DNA of 64,000 nucleotides, taken from contig SCPD01000011.1 of the NCBI GenBank assembly GCA_005502925.1, positions 148,187-212,186 on the forward strand, written 5' to 3'. Below, piece by piece: positions 9,795-18,716 of this stretch. Positions within the stretch are counted from its first letter, which is position 1, and every line of letters begins with the position of its first letter. The notes under the pieces were generated by a model. The model made no database searches, was not told the origin of the DNA, and saw nothing but the letters and a program-made list of their open reading frames with translations. The position numbers were made by a program, and so were the translations under genes. The stretch comes from Rhizobiales bacterium Y(2018) (GTDB lineage: Bacteria; Pseudomonadota; Alphaproteobacteria; Rhizobiales; Aestuariivirgaceae).

Positions 9795-11639
9795 TCATTC
9801 CGGGACGTGGCGCACCGCGCCTTTGGCGGCGCTGGTCGCCATCGAGGCATAGGCGCGAAGCGCCGTCGAAACCTTGCGGTTGCGCTTCTCTTCGGGCTTC
9901 CACACGGCGCCGTCGCGCGCGATTTTTTCGGCGCGACGCCGGGCGATTTCCGCCTCATCGACCGCCAGATGAAGCTTGCGCTTCGGAATGTCGATCTCGA
10001 CGCGATCGCCGCTGCGGACGAGACCCATCAAGCCGCCTTCCGCCGCTTCGGGCGAGGCATGGCCGATCGAGAGGCCCGATGTGCCGCCCGAGAAACGTCC
10101 GTCGGTGACGAGCGCGCAGGCTTTGCCGAGGCCCTTCGATTTGAGATAGCTCGTCGGATACAGCATTTCCTGCATGCCGGGACCGCCGCGCGGTCCCTCG
10201 TAGCGGATGACCACGACATCGCCCGCTTTCACCTTGCCGGTGAGAATGCCGCTCACCGCTGAATCCTGGCTTTCGAAGACGACGGCGGGTCCTGAGAAGA
10301 CCAGGATCGATTCATCGACGCCGGCCGTCTTCACGATGGCGCCGAGCTCGGCCAGATTGCCGTAGAGCACCGCCAGACCGCCATCCTTGGAGAAAGCATG
10401 CTCGGCCGAACGGATTACGCCCTTCTCGCGATCGACATCGAGCGTGTCATAGCGGCGCTCCTGGCTGAAGGCGACTTGCGTCGGCACGCCGCCGGGTGCA
10501 GCGCGGAAGAAGTCGCTGACCTTGGCGCTCTTGGTCCGCACGACGTCCCACTGGTCGAGTGCCGCGCCCAAGCTTTCCGAATGGACGGTGGGGACGGACG
10601 TATCGATGAGCCCGCCGCGGTCGAGCTCGCCCAGAATCGCCATGATGCCGCCGGCACGATGCACGTCTTCCATATGGACGTCGGATTTCGATGGCGCCAC
10701 CTTGCACAGGACCGGCACGCGGCGTGACAGCCGGTCGATATCGGCCATGCCGAAATCGAGATTGGCCTCATGCGCGGCGGCGAGGAGATGCAGCACGGTA
10801 TTGGTCGACCCGCCCATGGCGATGTCGAGCGTCATGGCATTCTCGAAGGCGGCGAAGGTCGCGATCGAACGCGGCAGGATGCTGGCATCGTCCTGTTCGT
10901 AATAGCGCCGCGCCAGGTCGACGATGAGATGGCCCGCCTCGACGAAAAGCCGGCGGCGATCGGCGTGGGTGGCGAGCGTCGAGCCATTGCCGGGCAGCGA
11001 CAGGCCGAGCGCCTCGGTGAGGCAGTTCATCGAATTGGCGGTGAACATGCCGGAGCACGAGCCGCAGGTCGGACAGGCCGAGCGCTCGATGATCTTCATG
11101 TCTTCTTCGGAGACCTTGTCGTCGACCGCCGCCACCATGGCGTCGACCAGATCGAGCGCGACCTCCTTGCCCTTGAGCACCACCTTGCCGGCTTCCATCG
11201 GCCCGCCTGAGACGAACACGACCGGGATATTGAGGCGCATGGCGGCCATCAGCATCCCGGGGGTGATCTTGTCGCAATTGGAGATGCAGACCATCGCGTC
11301 GGCGCAATGGGCATTGACCATATATTCGACCGAGTCGGCGATGAGATCGCGCGACGGCAGCGAATAGAGCATGCCATCATGGCCCATGGCGATGCCGTCA
11401 TCGACAGCGATGGTGTTAAACTCCTTGGCCACACCACCGGCCGCCTCGATTTCGCGCGCCACCAGCTGGCCCAGATCCTTCAGATGCACATGGCCCGGCA
11501 CGAACTGGGTGAAGGAATTGACGACCGCGATGATCGGCTTGCCGAAATCGCTGTCCTTCATGCCGGTGGCGCGCCAGAGGCCGCGCGCGCCGGCCATGTT
11601 GCGGCCATGGGTGGTGGTGCGGGAACGATAGCTGGGCAT
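9795..11639 (-). CDS. ilvD: Dihydroxy-acid dehydratase
   Basis: IlvD dehydrates 2,3-dihydroxy-isovalerate and -methylvalerate in valine, leucine and isoleucine synthesis. The 614-residue length is typical of the long form. Iron-sulfur cluster cysteines are visible in [13 protein letters not shown] near residue 125 and [19 protein letters not shown] near residue 195; [10 protein letters not shown] and [23 protein letters not shown] near the C-terminus are also characteristic. It stands alone with its own promoter region (11640-11750) and a terminator shared with the VOC gene. Confidence 0.96.
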   Translation of the reverse strand: MPSYRSRTTTHGRNMAGARGLWRATGMKDSDFGKPIIAVVNSFTQFVPGHVHLKDLGQLVAREIEAAGGVAKEFNTIAVDDGIAMGHDGMLYSLPSRDLIADSVEYMVNAHCADAMVCISNCDKITPGMLMAAMRLNIPVVFVSGGPMEAGKVVLKGKEVALDLVDAMVAAVDDKVSEEDMKIIERSACPTCGSCSGMFTANSMNCLTEALGLSLPGNGSTLATHADRRRLFVEAGHLIVDLARRYYEQDDASILPRSIATFAAFENAMTLDIAMGGSTNTVLHLLAAAHEANLDFGMADIDRLSRRVPVLCKVAPSKSDVHMEDVHRAGGIMAILGELDRGGLIDTSVPTVHSESLGAALDQWDVVRTKSAKVSDFFRAAPGGVPTQVAFSQERRYDTLDVDREKGVIRSAEHAFSKDGGLAVLYGNLAELGAIVKTAGVDESILVFSGPAVVFESQDSAVSGILTGKVKAGDVVVIRYEGPRGGPGMQEMLYPTSYLKSKGLGKACALVTDGRFSGGTSGLSIGHASPEAAEGGLMGLVRSGDRVEIDIPKRKLHLAVDEAEIARRRAEKIARDGAVWKPEEKRNRKVSTALRAYASMATSAAKGAVRHVPE

Positions 11640-11750
11640 GGGTTCTGGGTCTTTTCCTAAGCCTTTTCAGAAGGATGCTTTCGTGCGCGTGCATCTGGGC
11701 CCTGTCAACCTTCGAGTTGGCATGGCTCGAATGCACTTACGCTGCGATAC

Positions 11751-12359
11751 TCAGCGGCCGCGCAGAGCCAGCCAGAGGCCGCCGCCGATCAGGCACAGGC
11801 CGCTCGACACTTCGACGAAGCGCACCCGCTTCTGCGACAGCCAGGACCCGGCATTGCCGGCGGCGAAGGCATAGAGGCTGTCGAAGACGGTGGCGATGAC
11901 CATGAAGCTCAGGCCCAGCAGAACCAGCTGATTCAAGTAGTCGCCATCCTTGGAGATGAATTGCGGAATGAGCGCGCCGAAGACCAGCAGCACCTTGGGG
12001 TTGGACAGGATGACGACGAAGCCCTGGAAGAAGAAACCACCCCGGGGCGCCGTCGCGGCCGCGGCCGTCAGCTGTCCCTTCGAGCGCACGAGCTTGATGC
12101 CGAGCCAGATGAGATAAGCGGCGCCCGCGATGCGCAGCACGTCGAACCAGACGCCTATATAGGTGATGGCGGAAGCAAGGCCGGCAATGGCGATGGCCAT
12201 CCAGACCAGGAGGCCCGCCTGGGTGCCCGCCACATTGAGCAGGCCGGCGCGGGTGCCATGCTTGAGGCTGTTGGCGATGATGATGGTGACGGTCGGTCCC
12301 GGCACGATCACGATGGCGATCGCGGCAATACAAAACGCAATATAGGCTTCGAGTGTCAT
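11751..12359 (-). CDS. LysE/RhtB family amino-acid exporter
   Basis: A 202-residue inner-membrane protein with six predicted helices and the family signature IVPGPTVTIIIANSLKHGTRAG near residue 20, followed by FVVILSNPKVLLVFGALIPQF. Such proteins export amino acids or related metabolites. The chosen ATG gives MTLEAYIAF, has GAGGGA just upstream, and avoids a ten-residue N-terminal tail of low similarity. A second LysE-type gene lies at 14010. The direction is away from the riboswitch. Confidence 0.87.
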   Translation of the reverse strand: MTLEAYIAFCIAAIAIVIVPGPTVTIIIANSLKHGTRAGLLNVAGTQAGLLVWMAIAIAGLASAITYIGVWFDVLRIAGAAYLIWLGIKLVRSKGQLTAAAATAPRGGFFFQGFVVILSNPKVLLVFGALIPQFISKDGDYLNQLVLLGLSFMVIATVFDSLYAFAAGNAGSWLSQKRVRFVEVSSGLCLIGGGLWLALRGR

Positions 12360-12466
12360 GGGTCCCTCACTGAGCAGGTCGCTCAGCAAGCCATAGCCGC
12401 GCCGGAGCTTGCAAGAGGTTTCTGGACGTTCGTCGCCCGGTCCCCTATTTTGCCGTCACTGCCGGG

Positions 12467-12640
12467 TGCCCGAGCCAATCGGCGAGGGAGAATCGGAAAC
12501 ACGGTGCAACACCGAGGCGTGCCCAACGCTGTAAGGATGATTTCTCCAGCCACTTCAGCACCTTATGCCGAAGTGCAAAAGCCACTGGTTCAACCGGGAA
12601 GGCGCTGGAGAAAGGTGAGTCCGAGCCAGAAGACCGGCCA
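12467..12640 (+). promoter_or_regulatory. Cobalamin (B12) riboswitch upstream of bluB
   Basis: The 342-base gap between the LysE gene and bluB holds a cobalamin-riboswitch-like leader. Visible conserved elements in order are GGGTGCC (12473-12479), GGGAGAATCGG, the GGTGCAACACCG arm, AACGCTGTAAGG, GCCACTG, CGGGAAGGCGC, and the B12 box GAGCCAGAAGACCGGCC near 12624, which matches the AGCCAGGAGACCTGCC consensus closely. A GC-rich pairing CCCCCCG...CGGGTGG follows before the bluB ribosome binding site and may be the expression platform. Binding of adenosylcobalamin would be expected to turn bluB off. Confidence 0.88.
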
Positions 12641-12701
12641 GGCAGGACAGCCCCCCGTTTGGACAGGCGGGTGGCAGCGATGCAACGCGAGGGGAAAAGC
12701 G

Positions 12702-13415
12702 ATGCAGGCCGAGACTATTGCGCCGACAGCCACCGATTTCGACGAGGCGGCGCGTGACGCCGTCTATCGCGCCATTTTCACCCGCCGCGATATACGCGGC
12801 CAGTTCCTGCCGCGTCCGGTTCCCGATGAGCTCCTGGCGCGCCTCCTCATCGCCGCCCATCACGCGCCGTCGGTCGGCTATATGCAGCCGTGGAATTTCA
12901 TCCTCATCCGCGACGCCGCGCGAAAGGCCCGTATCCGCGATCTCGTCTGCAGGGCGAGCGCCGAGGAAGTCCGCCAAATCGAGGACGCACGCCAAGTTCT
13001 CTACCGCTCCCTGAAGCTCGACGGCATCATCGAGGCGCCGGTCAATATCTGCGTCACCTGCGACCGCAGCCGCGCCGCCGACACCCCGCTCGGGCGCTGG
13101 CACAATCGCGAGATGGATCTCTACAGCACGGTCTGCGCGGTGCAGAATCTCTGGCTCGCGGCGCGCGCCGAAGGCATCGGCGTCGGCTGGGTCAGCATCC
13201 TCGACAAGGAGGAGCTGAAGGACCTGCTCGGCATTCCGGCCGAGGTGACACCGGTCGCCTATCTGTGCCTCGGTTACGTCTCGGATTTCGCCGCGAGACC
13301 TGAGCTCGAAAGCAAAGGCTGGCGCAAGCGGCTGGCGCTCGACGAACTCGTCTCGAGTGAAAGCTGGACGGGCGCCGGCGAGGACAATCTCAAGGCGCTG
13401 ATCAGATCCGCCTGA
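12702..13415 (+). CDS. bluB: 5,6-dimethylbenzimidazole synthase
   Basis: BluB splits reduced FMN with oxygen to form 5,6-dimethylbenzimidazole, the lower ligand of vitamin B12. The 237-residue protein has the nitroreductase fold with the BluB-type N-terminus (YRAIFTRRDIRGQF), AAHHAPSVGYMQPWNF near residue 60, and EGIGVGWVSILDKEEL near residue 165. GAGGGG stands nine bases before the ATG; the frame is open far upstream but crosses the riboswitch. The riboswitch directly in front strongly supports the role. The gene overlaps the convergent methyltransferase by 14 bases. No other cobalamin genes are in the window. Confidence 0.94.
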   Translation: MQAETIAPTATDFDEAARDAVYRAIFTRRDIRGQFLPRPVPDELLARLLIAAHHAPSVGYMQPWNFILIRDAARKARIRDLVCRASAEEVRQIEDARQVLYRSLKLDGIIEAPVNICVTCDRSRAADTPLGRWHNREMDLYSTVCAVQNLWLAARAEGIGVGWVSILDKEELKDLLGIPAEVTPVAYLCLGYVSDFAARPELESKGWRKRLALDELVSSESWTGAGEDNLKALIRSA

Positions 13416-14007
13416 ACACCGCATAGGTGAAGTCCTGGGTCGTGCCGAAGGGTGTCGGATGGGTTTCCGATTCCTGTGTCAGCAGCGCGAATTCCCGTCC
13501 CAGCCGCGCCGCCAGCGTCTCGGCGCTGTAGCGCTGCACCGGCAGCCCGCTGCATTTCTCAGGACCGGTGAGCGCGAAGGTCGAGATCACGACATGCGAT
13601 CCGGGCCGGGTGCCGGCTTTGAGCGCGGCAATATAGGCGATCTGCCCGGCTTCCTCGGTCAGAAAGTGGAACACGGCGCGGTCGTGCCAGACGTCCCATT
13701 GCCGCTCAGGCGTCCAGCGCATGATATCGGCGACGATCCACCCGACTTTGATCGCCTCGGCGCCGAGCCGTTCCTTCGAGCGGCTGAGCGCCACGTCGGA
13801 AATGTCGAGCACGGTGAGATCATCATAACTCTCAGCCAGGAGCCGGTCGACCAGGCGCGAGGCACCGCCGCCGATATCGATGACGGAGCCCTTCCCGGCT
13901 TTTCGGATCAAGGCCAGCGAGCGCTCCGGCACATCCTGATACCAGCTGACGGCGGTATCGGATTTGACGGTGTAGGTATGATCCCAATGTTCGCGACGAT
14001 CAGTCAT
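13402..14007 (-). CDS. Class I SAM-dependent methyltransferase
   Basis: A 201-residue cytoplasmic methyltransferase. The S-adenosylmethionine-binding motif I is VIDIGGGAS near residue 45 and the acidic residue of motif II is in LTVLDISD near residue 67. The N-terminus DRREHWDHTYTVKS and WYQDVPERSL resembles small proteins of the thiopurine/tellurite methyltransferase type, but the substrate is unknown. Its ATG lies two bases after the stop of the LysE-type gene, so the two are probably coupled, hinting at methylation and export of the same small molecule. Its 3' end overlaps bluB. Confidence 0.8.
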   Translation of the reverse strand: MTDRREHWDHTYTVKSDTAVSWYQDVPERSLALIRKAGKGSVIDIGGGASRLVDRLLAESYDDLTVLDISDVALSRSKERLGAEAIKVGWIVADIMRWTPERQWDVWHDRAVFHFLTEEAGQIAYIAALKAGTRPGSHVVISTFALTGPEKCSGLPVQRYSAETLAARLGREFALLTQESETHPTPFGTTQDFTYAVFRRI

Positions 14008-14009
14008 TA

Positions 14010-14612
14010 TTATCTGGGCCAGGCGAGCCACAATGCGGCGATCACCAGGAGGCCGCCGCTGAGGCGGTCGAGCCAGACGAGGCGTTCACCGGCGAGGAAA
14101 TTACGCGCTTGCGCGGCTGAGATTGCAAGCACCGCGCCGAAGACGGCGCTCACCGCCACGAAGGTGGCGCCGAGGATCGAGAGCTGCGGCGCCGCCGGCC
14201 GGCTCGGATCGACGAAGGGCGGCAGGAACGCGGCGAGGAACAGGATGACTTCCGGATTGGCGACGGCGACCAGGAAGCCATCGCGGAACAGTCGCCCCGT
14301 CGGCTGCGGCCCGGCGAGCCCGGCTCTGCCGGCGAACCACAGGCGCGTGAATCCAAGATAAAGAAGAAAAGCGGCGCCGCCGAGCCTGATCCAGTCGAAC
14401 CAGGTCTTCATCGCCTCGGCGATCCAGGCCAGGCCGAAGGCCACGAGCGAGATCAGGAGTAAGAAGCCGATGACATTGCCGGCGACGGTGACGAGCCCGC
14501 CCCGCACACCCTGCCCGATGCTGTTGGCGACGATCACCGACATCGCCGGCCCGGGCTTGGCGAAAAGCAGCGCGCTGGCGGCGAGAAAGGCGAAGAAGAG
14601 ATCGAGCGGCAT
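14010..14612 (-). CDS. LysE family translocator
   Basis: A 200-residue membrane exporter with the signature FAKPGPAMSVIVANSIGQGVRGG near residue 18 and DGFLVAVANPEVILFLAAFLPPF in the middle; about six helices. It differs from the other LysE-type gene at 11751 in sequence but shares the layout. It is followed at two bases by the methyltransferase gene and preceded at 21 bases by the HutH-like gene, so the three may be one transcript. Confidence 0.87.
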   Translation of the reverse strand: MPLDLFFAFLAASALLFAKPGPAMSVIVANSIGQGVRGGLVTVAGNVIGFLLLISLVAFGLAWIAEAMKTWFDWIRLGGAAFLLYLGFTRLWFAGRAGLAGPQPTGRLFRDGFLVAVANPEVILFLAAFLPPFVDPSRPAAPQLSILGATFVAVSAVFGAVLAISAAQARNFLAGERLVWLDRLSGGLLVIAALWLAWPR

Positions 14613-14633
14613 GGCGGCCTTATCCCAGGTTGC

Positions 14634-16136
14634 TCAGCCCGACGCAATCATCTCGGCGATCCGCACCGTGTCGGCGCCGAGCTCACGATTGTCATCGAAC
14701 GGCGTGACACGGCTGCGCACCGCTTTATAGGCCTCAGCGGTGCCGCGGCCGAGCTCGGATGTGACCCCCCGGATCTCCGCCGCATAGGCCGACGCGATGA
14801 GTTCCATGGCGATCAGAGGACGGAGCCGGTCGATGATCTGGCTGGTTTTCGCGACGACGCCCGGCGCCATCGACGCCTGGTCCTCGATCCAGTCGGAAAC
14901 CGCAATCGGCGTCAGGGAAATCGGGTTGGCGAGAAAGCGGATTTCCGCCTCCAGCGCGGAAATGGGCTTCTGCAGGATGGCGAGGCCGATGCGGTTCTGG
15001 CCCTCGGCGGCGAGGAAGCGCGGCAGATCCGCCACCGCCGGCGACATGAGCTTGATCGTCCGGTTGGCGATGCCCGCGGCGGCATGGGCAAGCGCTTGGC
15101 CCAGCCGCTCCCAGGCTAGGACGAAGGCGGTCATGTCGAAATTGCCATGCGACACGATCCGGTCTTCTGCGGCCAGCACCACCGGATTGTCGCCGGAGCT
15201 CGCGAGCTCGATTTCGGTCGCGGCGCGCGCCTCCTCGATCGCGTGGCGCAGCGCCCCCCAGACCTGCGGCACGCAGCGATAGCTGAGCGGATCCTGGATG
15301 CGCCGGGCGGCGCCGTCCGCGAACAGCGTGCTCCCCGCCAGCAGGTCGCGCAATTGCGCCGCCACCTTCCTTTGTCCGAAGGCCGGGCGCGCCGCCATCG
15401 CGCCCTCATCGAGCGCGCTGACATTGCCGCGAAAGGCCTCCAGGTTCAGTGCATAGGCTTTCAGCGACCAGAGGAAGGCCCGCTCGATATCCTCGAGCGT
15501 CAGGCAGGCTTGCGCGACCGACAGGCTGTTGGCGACGATGAGGGCATGGCCGTCCTTGGCGTGAATCTCGAGCGGCGGCAGGCCGGCGCGCTTCAGCGCT
15601 TCCGCTGCCGGCAGGGTTTCGCCGCCGTGTTCGGCCTGGCCGTGGCCCAGGAGACCGAGGGTCATATGTGCCAGCGGCGAGAGATCGGCGGCACCGAGCG
15701 AGCCGAGCGACGGCACCACCGGATGCAGGCCGGCATTGAGCGCCGCGACCAGCCCTTCGAAGACTCCAGGCGAGATGCCGGTGCCGCCCGCCGCCATGCC
15801 GGCGATCCTGACCGCCATCATGGCCCGCACCGCCTCGCCGGGCAGCGGCGGCCCGAAGCCGACGGCATGGCCGAAGGAAATCCGCCGCTGATAGGTGACG
15901 AGATCCTCCTCGCCGAGCGGCGTATCGACCGCGGCGCCGAGCGCCGTGGTCAGCCCATAGACCTTGCGCCCTTCGGCGGCGTGGCGCTCCACCACCGCGC
16001 GGCTCGCCTGGATCCGCGCGTGAATTTCCGGCGAGACTTCGACGCGCGCCCGGCGCCGCGCAATGGCTACAATTTCTTCTGTCCTGAGCGGCGTTGCTGT
16101 CAGGCAGATGGGCGCGAATGTCGAGGACGCATCCAC
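14634..16136 (-). CDS. Aromatic amino-acid lyase family protein (HutH-like) without the MIO triad
   Basis: A 500-residue member of the histidine/phenylalanine ammonia-lyase family. The GTG at 16136 has GAGGAG six bases upstream and gives the usual family length; a TTG at 16181 is also open. Family motifs are YGLTTALGA near residue 60, SSGDNPVV, GNFDMTAF and WIEDQASMAPG. The prosthetic group of these enzymes (MIO) forms from Ala-Ser-Gly in GSVGASGDLAPL; here the segment at about residues 145-151 is GSLGAAD, one residue shorter and with no serine. It may therefore lack ammonia-lyase activity or use other chemistry. No other hut genes are nearby. Confidence 0.8.
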   Translation of the reverse strand: MDASSTFAPICLTATPLRTEEIVAIARRRARVEVSPEIHARIQASRAVVERHAAEGRKVYGLTTALGAAVDTPLGEEDLVTYQRRISFGHAVGFGPPLPGEAVRAMMAVRIAGMAAGGTGISPGVFEGLVAALNAGLHPVVPSLGSLGAADLSPLAHMTLGLLGHGQAEHGGETLPAAEALKRAGLPPLEIHAKDGHALIVANSLSVAQACLTLEDIERAFLWSLKAYALNLEAFRGNVSALDEGAMAARPAFGQRKVAAQLRDLLAGSTLFADGAARRIQDPLSYRCVPQVWGALRHAIEEARAATEIELASSGDNPVVLAAEDRIVSHGNFDMTAFVLAWERLGQALAHAAAGIANRTIKLMSPAVADLPRFLAAEGQNRIGLAILQKPISALEAEIRFLANPISLTPIAVSDWIEDQASMAPGVVAKTSQIIDRLRPLIAMELIASAYAAEIRGVTSELGRGTAEAYKAVRSRVTPFDDNRELGADTVRIAEMIASG

Positions 16137-16173
16137 TATCAACTCCTCGGATAGGATGATGGTCTCTCGGATT

Positions 16174-16704
16174 CTACGCAATCTCCGGAAGAGGATTCGG
16201 CGTTGGCACTTCCCTAAGCTTGCGATACGCCGCCTTTGCTCGCTCTAGGCGACCTTCCCCAGCTTTCTCAGGTTTTCTAAGCCTTGTTTCTTCCCACGGA
16301 TCGCCTTGACCGCCTCTACCAAATCCCTCCACGGCAAAAAGAAACGCAGCAGTAGCGGCTAACTCCAGTTCAATCGCACCAATTCTGGCTGCCGCAGACA
16401 CAAACGGAACGCGAGCAAGATTCGCCCCCCCCTGCTCGGGGATGGTAAATACTGAATACCAGCCTCCCCAATCAGTTCGCCGCTCCTCCTCCCGAACCAA
16501 CCGAAGGCCAATGGCGAGCTTGATCGCGTCTGCAAGTTCTTCGCTAAACGGACCATAATGCCGATACTCAAATTCAAAATCATCCAAGAGGCCTGCAAGG
16601 CTACTTAGATAAGCAACTTTCTGTAAGCGAGTACGTCCGACCAATTCTCCGCCCGCATCTAAGACAAGGGAGGCAGCTCTCTCATGCAGATCATAAGCTG
16701 GCAT
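16174..16704 (-). CDS. YwgA-like protein of unknown function
   Basis: A 176-residue protein. The N-terminal half has the pattern GGELVGRTRLQKVAYLSSL followed by EYRHYGPFSEELADAI, as I remember it for Bacillus YwgA and related winged-helix-like proteins that also occur in antitoxin-type families. The C-terminal part is helical and charged. GGGAG stands six bases before the ATG, which lies inside the 3' end of the HD phosphohydrolase gene (14-base overlap). In Bacillus subtilis ywgA adjoins ywfO, an HD phosphohydrolase gene, so the pairing appears conserved. Composition is AT-richer than the flanks. Function is unknown. Confidence 0.65.
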   Translation of the reverse strand: MPAYDLHERAASLVLDAGGELVGRTRLQKVAYLSSLAGLLDDFEFEYRHYGPFSEELADAIKLAIGLRLVREEERRTDWGGWYSVFTIPEQGGANLARVPFVSAAARIGAIELELAATAAFLFAVEGFGRGGQGDPWEETRLRKPEKAGEGRLERAKAAYRKLREVPTPNPLPEIA

Positions 16705-18202
16705 TTTTTTCTCCCGTCGTTTTCTCTACGATCTTTAAGATCATAGATTTTCCATCAGAGTCATCTTCGCTTATATAAACTCGACTAATTTCAAAGGATT
16801 CCGCTCCAGAGACTACGGACGAGAGGTGGGCCATATCCTCTATTTCATCGCCCTTGCGTATCAATATTTGATTCAAAGGTGTTTGTGAGTCTTGGAACTT
16901 CTTGTAAGGAGAGCGACGATACTCATCTATGAGAATCTCACGCCCACCACTCTTTCTCCGATGAACAACACGCTCCTCTAATTCTTTCAAAATAGACTTT
17001 ACGCTCAAAGATATTCTTGCTTCTCGCTCACGTCGGTCATCAATCGTCATGCCTCTCCTGACAGGAGTACGCCCCTCAATCAGTCTCCTGATATCTATAC
17101 ATTTTAACAATCTCCTAGTCTGAAGCCTATTCGCATACTCTGACACAAGCCTATCCTTCGCTTGAGACAGAAAAAACAAGCTTCCCCAAAAAACGGAATC
17201 GTCCAACAGAATTGCGTTTTCAATCTTCTTAGGATCAGAAAGAAAGAGCATTAACGGATGGCGGTCAGGAAGCCCACATGCGCTTTGGTCCTCCCTCTCA
17301 ATTAGCGAATGCAATCTCACTATCAGAGAAGAGAAAATTTTCTCGGCCCCCCGAGTAGTCTTGTGAAGATAAACATTGGGATAAAGCTGAAATAAAGAAA
17401 GAACATAATGTTCCGCGGCGTGAAATGCCTTCGGACCCAAAACAAGGGTCTTAACCTCACCAGCCGCCTCTTCGTCCGCGTTCAAGGGAATAGTCCCTAC
17501 TTCCAAGTTGGCTAGTATCCATGTTGCATCTACACCACTTCCTTGAACCCCAGTCATCAAGCGATCGCGCTGCATGTAATCGAGACGATCGGCATCAAAT
17601 TGGCTAGATACCACCGCATCAAACAAATTCCCTGGCTTCTTATTCCGAATTACATCCGCAACTTCATCAGAGAAACTACGGCCCAATTCAGCATTAAAGA
17701 CCTCACTCACTTCTGAATTCCGGATCAGGGTGTCACTTACATTTTCATGAATGGCCATTGGCAGATTGAGCTTCTTGCCAACATCCTCAAACGAATGACT
17801 GAACATCCCGTGCCCCAAATCGTGCACAAGAGCGGCTGCAAGAGCCACTTGTGATTGATGAGTTCGTTTGGCGGGGTCGCGTTCGATTATGGCCATCAAT
17901 GATCGCGCGATATGAAATACCCCAACAGAATGTGCGAAACGCGTATGCGTTGCTCCCGGAAATACAAACTCTGAAAAACCAAGTTGTCGAATACGCCGGA
18001 GACGTTGAAACGGACGTGTTTGCAGGACACGCCACATGGTCTGCTCGAATTGGCCAACGTCAAATTCGATCAAATTATGTAGCGGATCCCGAATACGCTG
18101 AGACTTAGTTTGACTGCTCATCCCCTGAAGCGCCCGTCCAGCAATCAACGAATCAGATATCTCTATTTCACTTTCAATAGAAAATGATTGGGTTGAGCGC
18201 AT
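16691..18202 (-). CDS. HD superfamily phosphohydrolase (YwfO/dNTPase-like)
   Basis: A 503-residue cytoplasmic protein of the HD family that includes dNTP triphosphohydrolases. It has RIRDPLHNLIEF, then PGATHTRFAHSVGVFHIA with the first metal histidine (about residue 91), ALVHDLGHGMFSHSFE with the HD pair (about 127-128), and FDADRLDYMQRD with the last metal aspartate (about 203-208). The ATG at 18202 has AGGA eight bases upstream; a start at 18121 is possible. The gene is markedly AT-richer than its neighbours, suggesting transfer, and is coupled to a YwgA-like gene. An SOS-box match lies 58 bases upstream. Confidence 0.85.
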   Translation of the reverse strand: MRSTQSFSIESEIEISDSLIAGRALQGMSSQTKSQRIRDPLHNLIEFDVGQFEQTMWRVLQTRPFQRLRRIRQLGFSEFVFPGATHTRFAHSVGVFHIARSLMAIIERDPAKRTHQSQVALAAALVHDLGHGMFSHSFEDVGKKLNLPMAIHENVSDTLIRNSEVSEVFNAELGRSFSDEVADVIRNKKPGNLFDAVVSSQFDADRLDYMQRDRLMTGVQGSGVDATWILANLEVGTIPLNADEEAAGEVKTLVLGPKAFHAAEHYVLSLFQLYPNVYLHKTTRGAEKIFSSLIVRLHSLIEREDQSACGLPDRHPLMLFLSDPKKIENAILLDDSVFWGSLFFLSQAKDRLVSEYANRLQTRRLLKCIDIRRLIEGRTPVRRGMTIDDRREREARISLSVKSILKELEERVVHRRKSGGREILIDEYRRSPYKKFQDSQTPLNQILIRKGDEIEDMAHLSSVVSGAESFEISRVYISEDDSDGKSMILKIVEKTTGEKNASL

Positions 18203-18259
18203 TGATAATATCCTGCTCAAGACAAAATACGGACTGAAACTCTCTCATATCATCACAAA

Positions 18260-18274
18260 GAACAAAACACGAAC
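18260..18274 (-). promoter_or_regulatory. Candidate LexA (SOS) box before the HD phosphohydrolase gene
   Basis: On the minus strand this reads GTTC-GTGTTTT-GTTC, an exact match to the alphaproteobacterial LexA box GTTC-N7-GTTC, 58 bases before the chosen start codon in an AT-rich intergenic region. A second symmetry, CACGAA-CTAA-TTCGTG (18268-18283), overlaps it. An eight-base pattern is expected by chance about once or twice in a window this size, so the position counts more than the match. Confidence 0.5.
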
Positions 18275-18347
18275 TAATTCGTGACAACAAAACCACACAA
18301 CGCGGGAACGCAACTAACGAATTGAAATAGCACGACTATTTAGACAT

Positions 18348-18713
18348 TCAGTATTCAATTCTTAAATTCGCGTCCGGCACCCAGCCGGTCTCGCCCGCCG
18401 CCGTGGTCACCCAGCAGAAGCCACTTTCAGAGAAATGCAGCGTCACGATATCGCCCGGAGCGACGGTGAGCTCGATCGCGTCGAAATCGCGGATCAAGCG
18501 GAGCTTGTCGCCTTGCGACACGAGCCAATTGCCGGGCGCCCAGCCTTCCTGGCCCGCTTCATTACGGCACCAGATCCAGCCGAAAAGATCCGTTTCCTCG
18601 GAATAGTCGGGAACGAGGAGATCACCAGCCTTGCCCTTCACCGGATCGGCATAGGGGCGCCGGTATTCCTGCGCCACCTTTGCCGTCAAGCCATCCGGAA
18701 AGACGTAGAGCAA
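18348..18713 (-). CDS. SH3-domain protein following gyrA
   Basis: A 121-residue protein with two variant-SH3-like repeats, each ending in a tryptophan-rich strand (EGWAPGNWL near residue 60 and TGWVPDANL near residue 113). It starts at a TTG three bases after the gyrA stop; the last codons of gyrA supply GAGGAG as ribosome binding site, so its translation depends on gyrA. Role unknown. Such domains bind peptides or proteins. There is no signal peptide. The 3' end borders the AT-rich segment 18221-18347. Confidence 0.72.
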   Translation of the reverse strand: MLYVFPDGLTAKVAQEYRRPYADPVKGKAGDLLVPDYSEETDLFGWIWCRNEAGQEGWAPGNWLVSQGDKLRLIRDFDAIELTVAPGDIVTLHFSESGFCWVTTAAGETGWVPDANLRIEY

Positions 18714-18716
18714 GCC

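Noticed and set aside
9795..11640. Several open frames of 100-180 codons on both strands within ilvD.
   Set aside because: IlvD is complete and highly conserved; the others have no ribosome binding site and no recognisable motifs.
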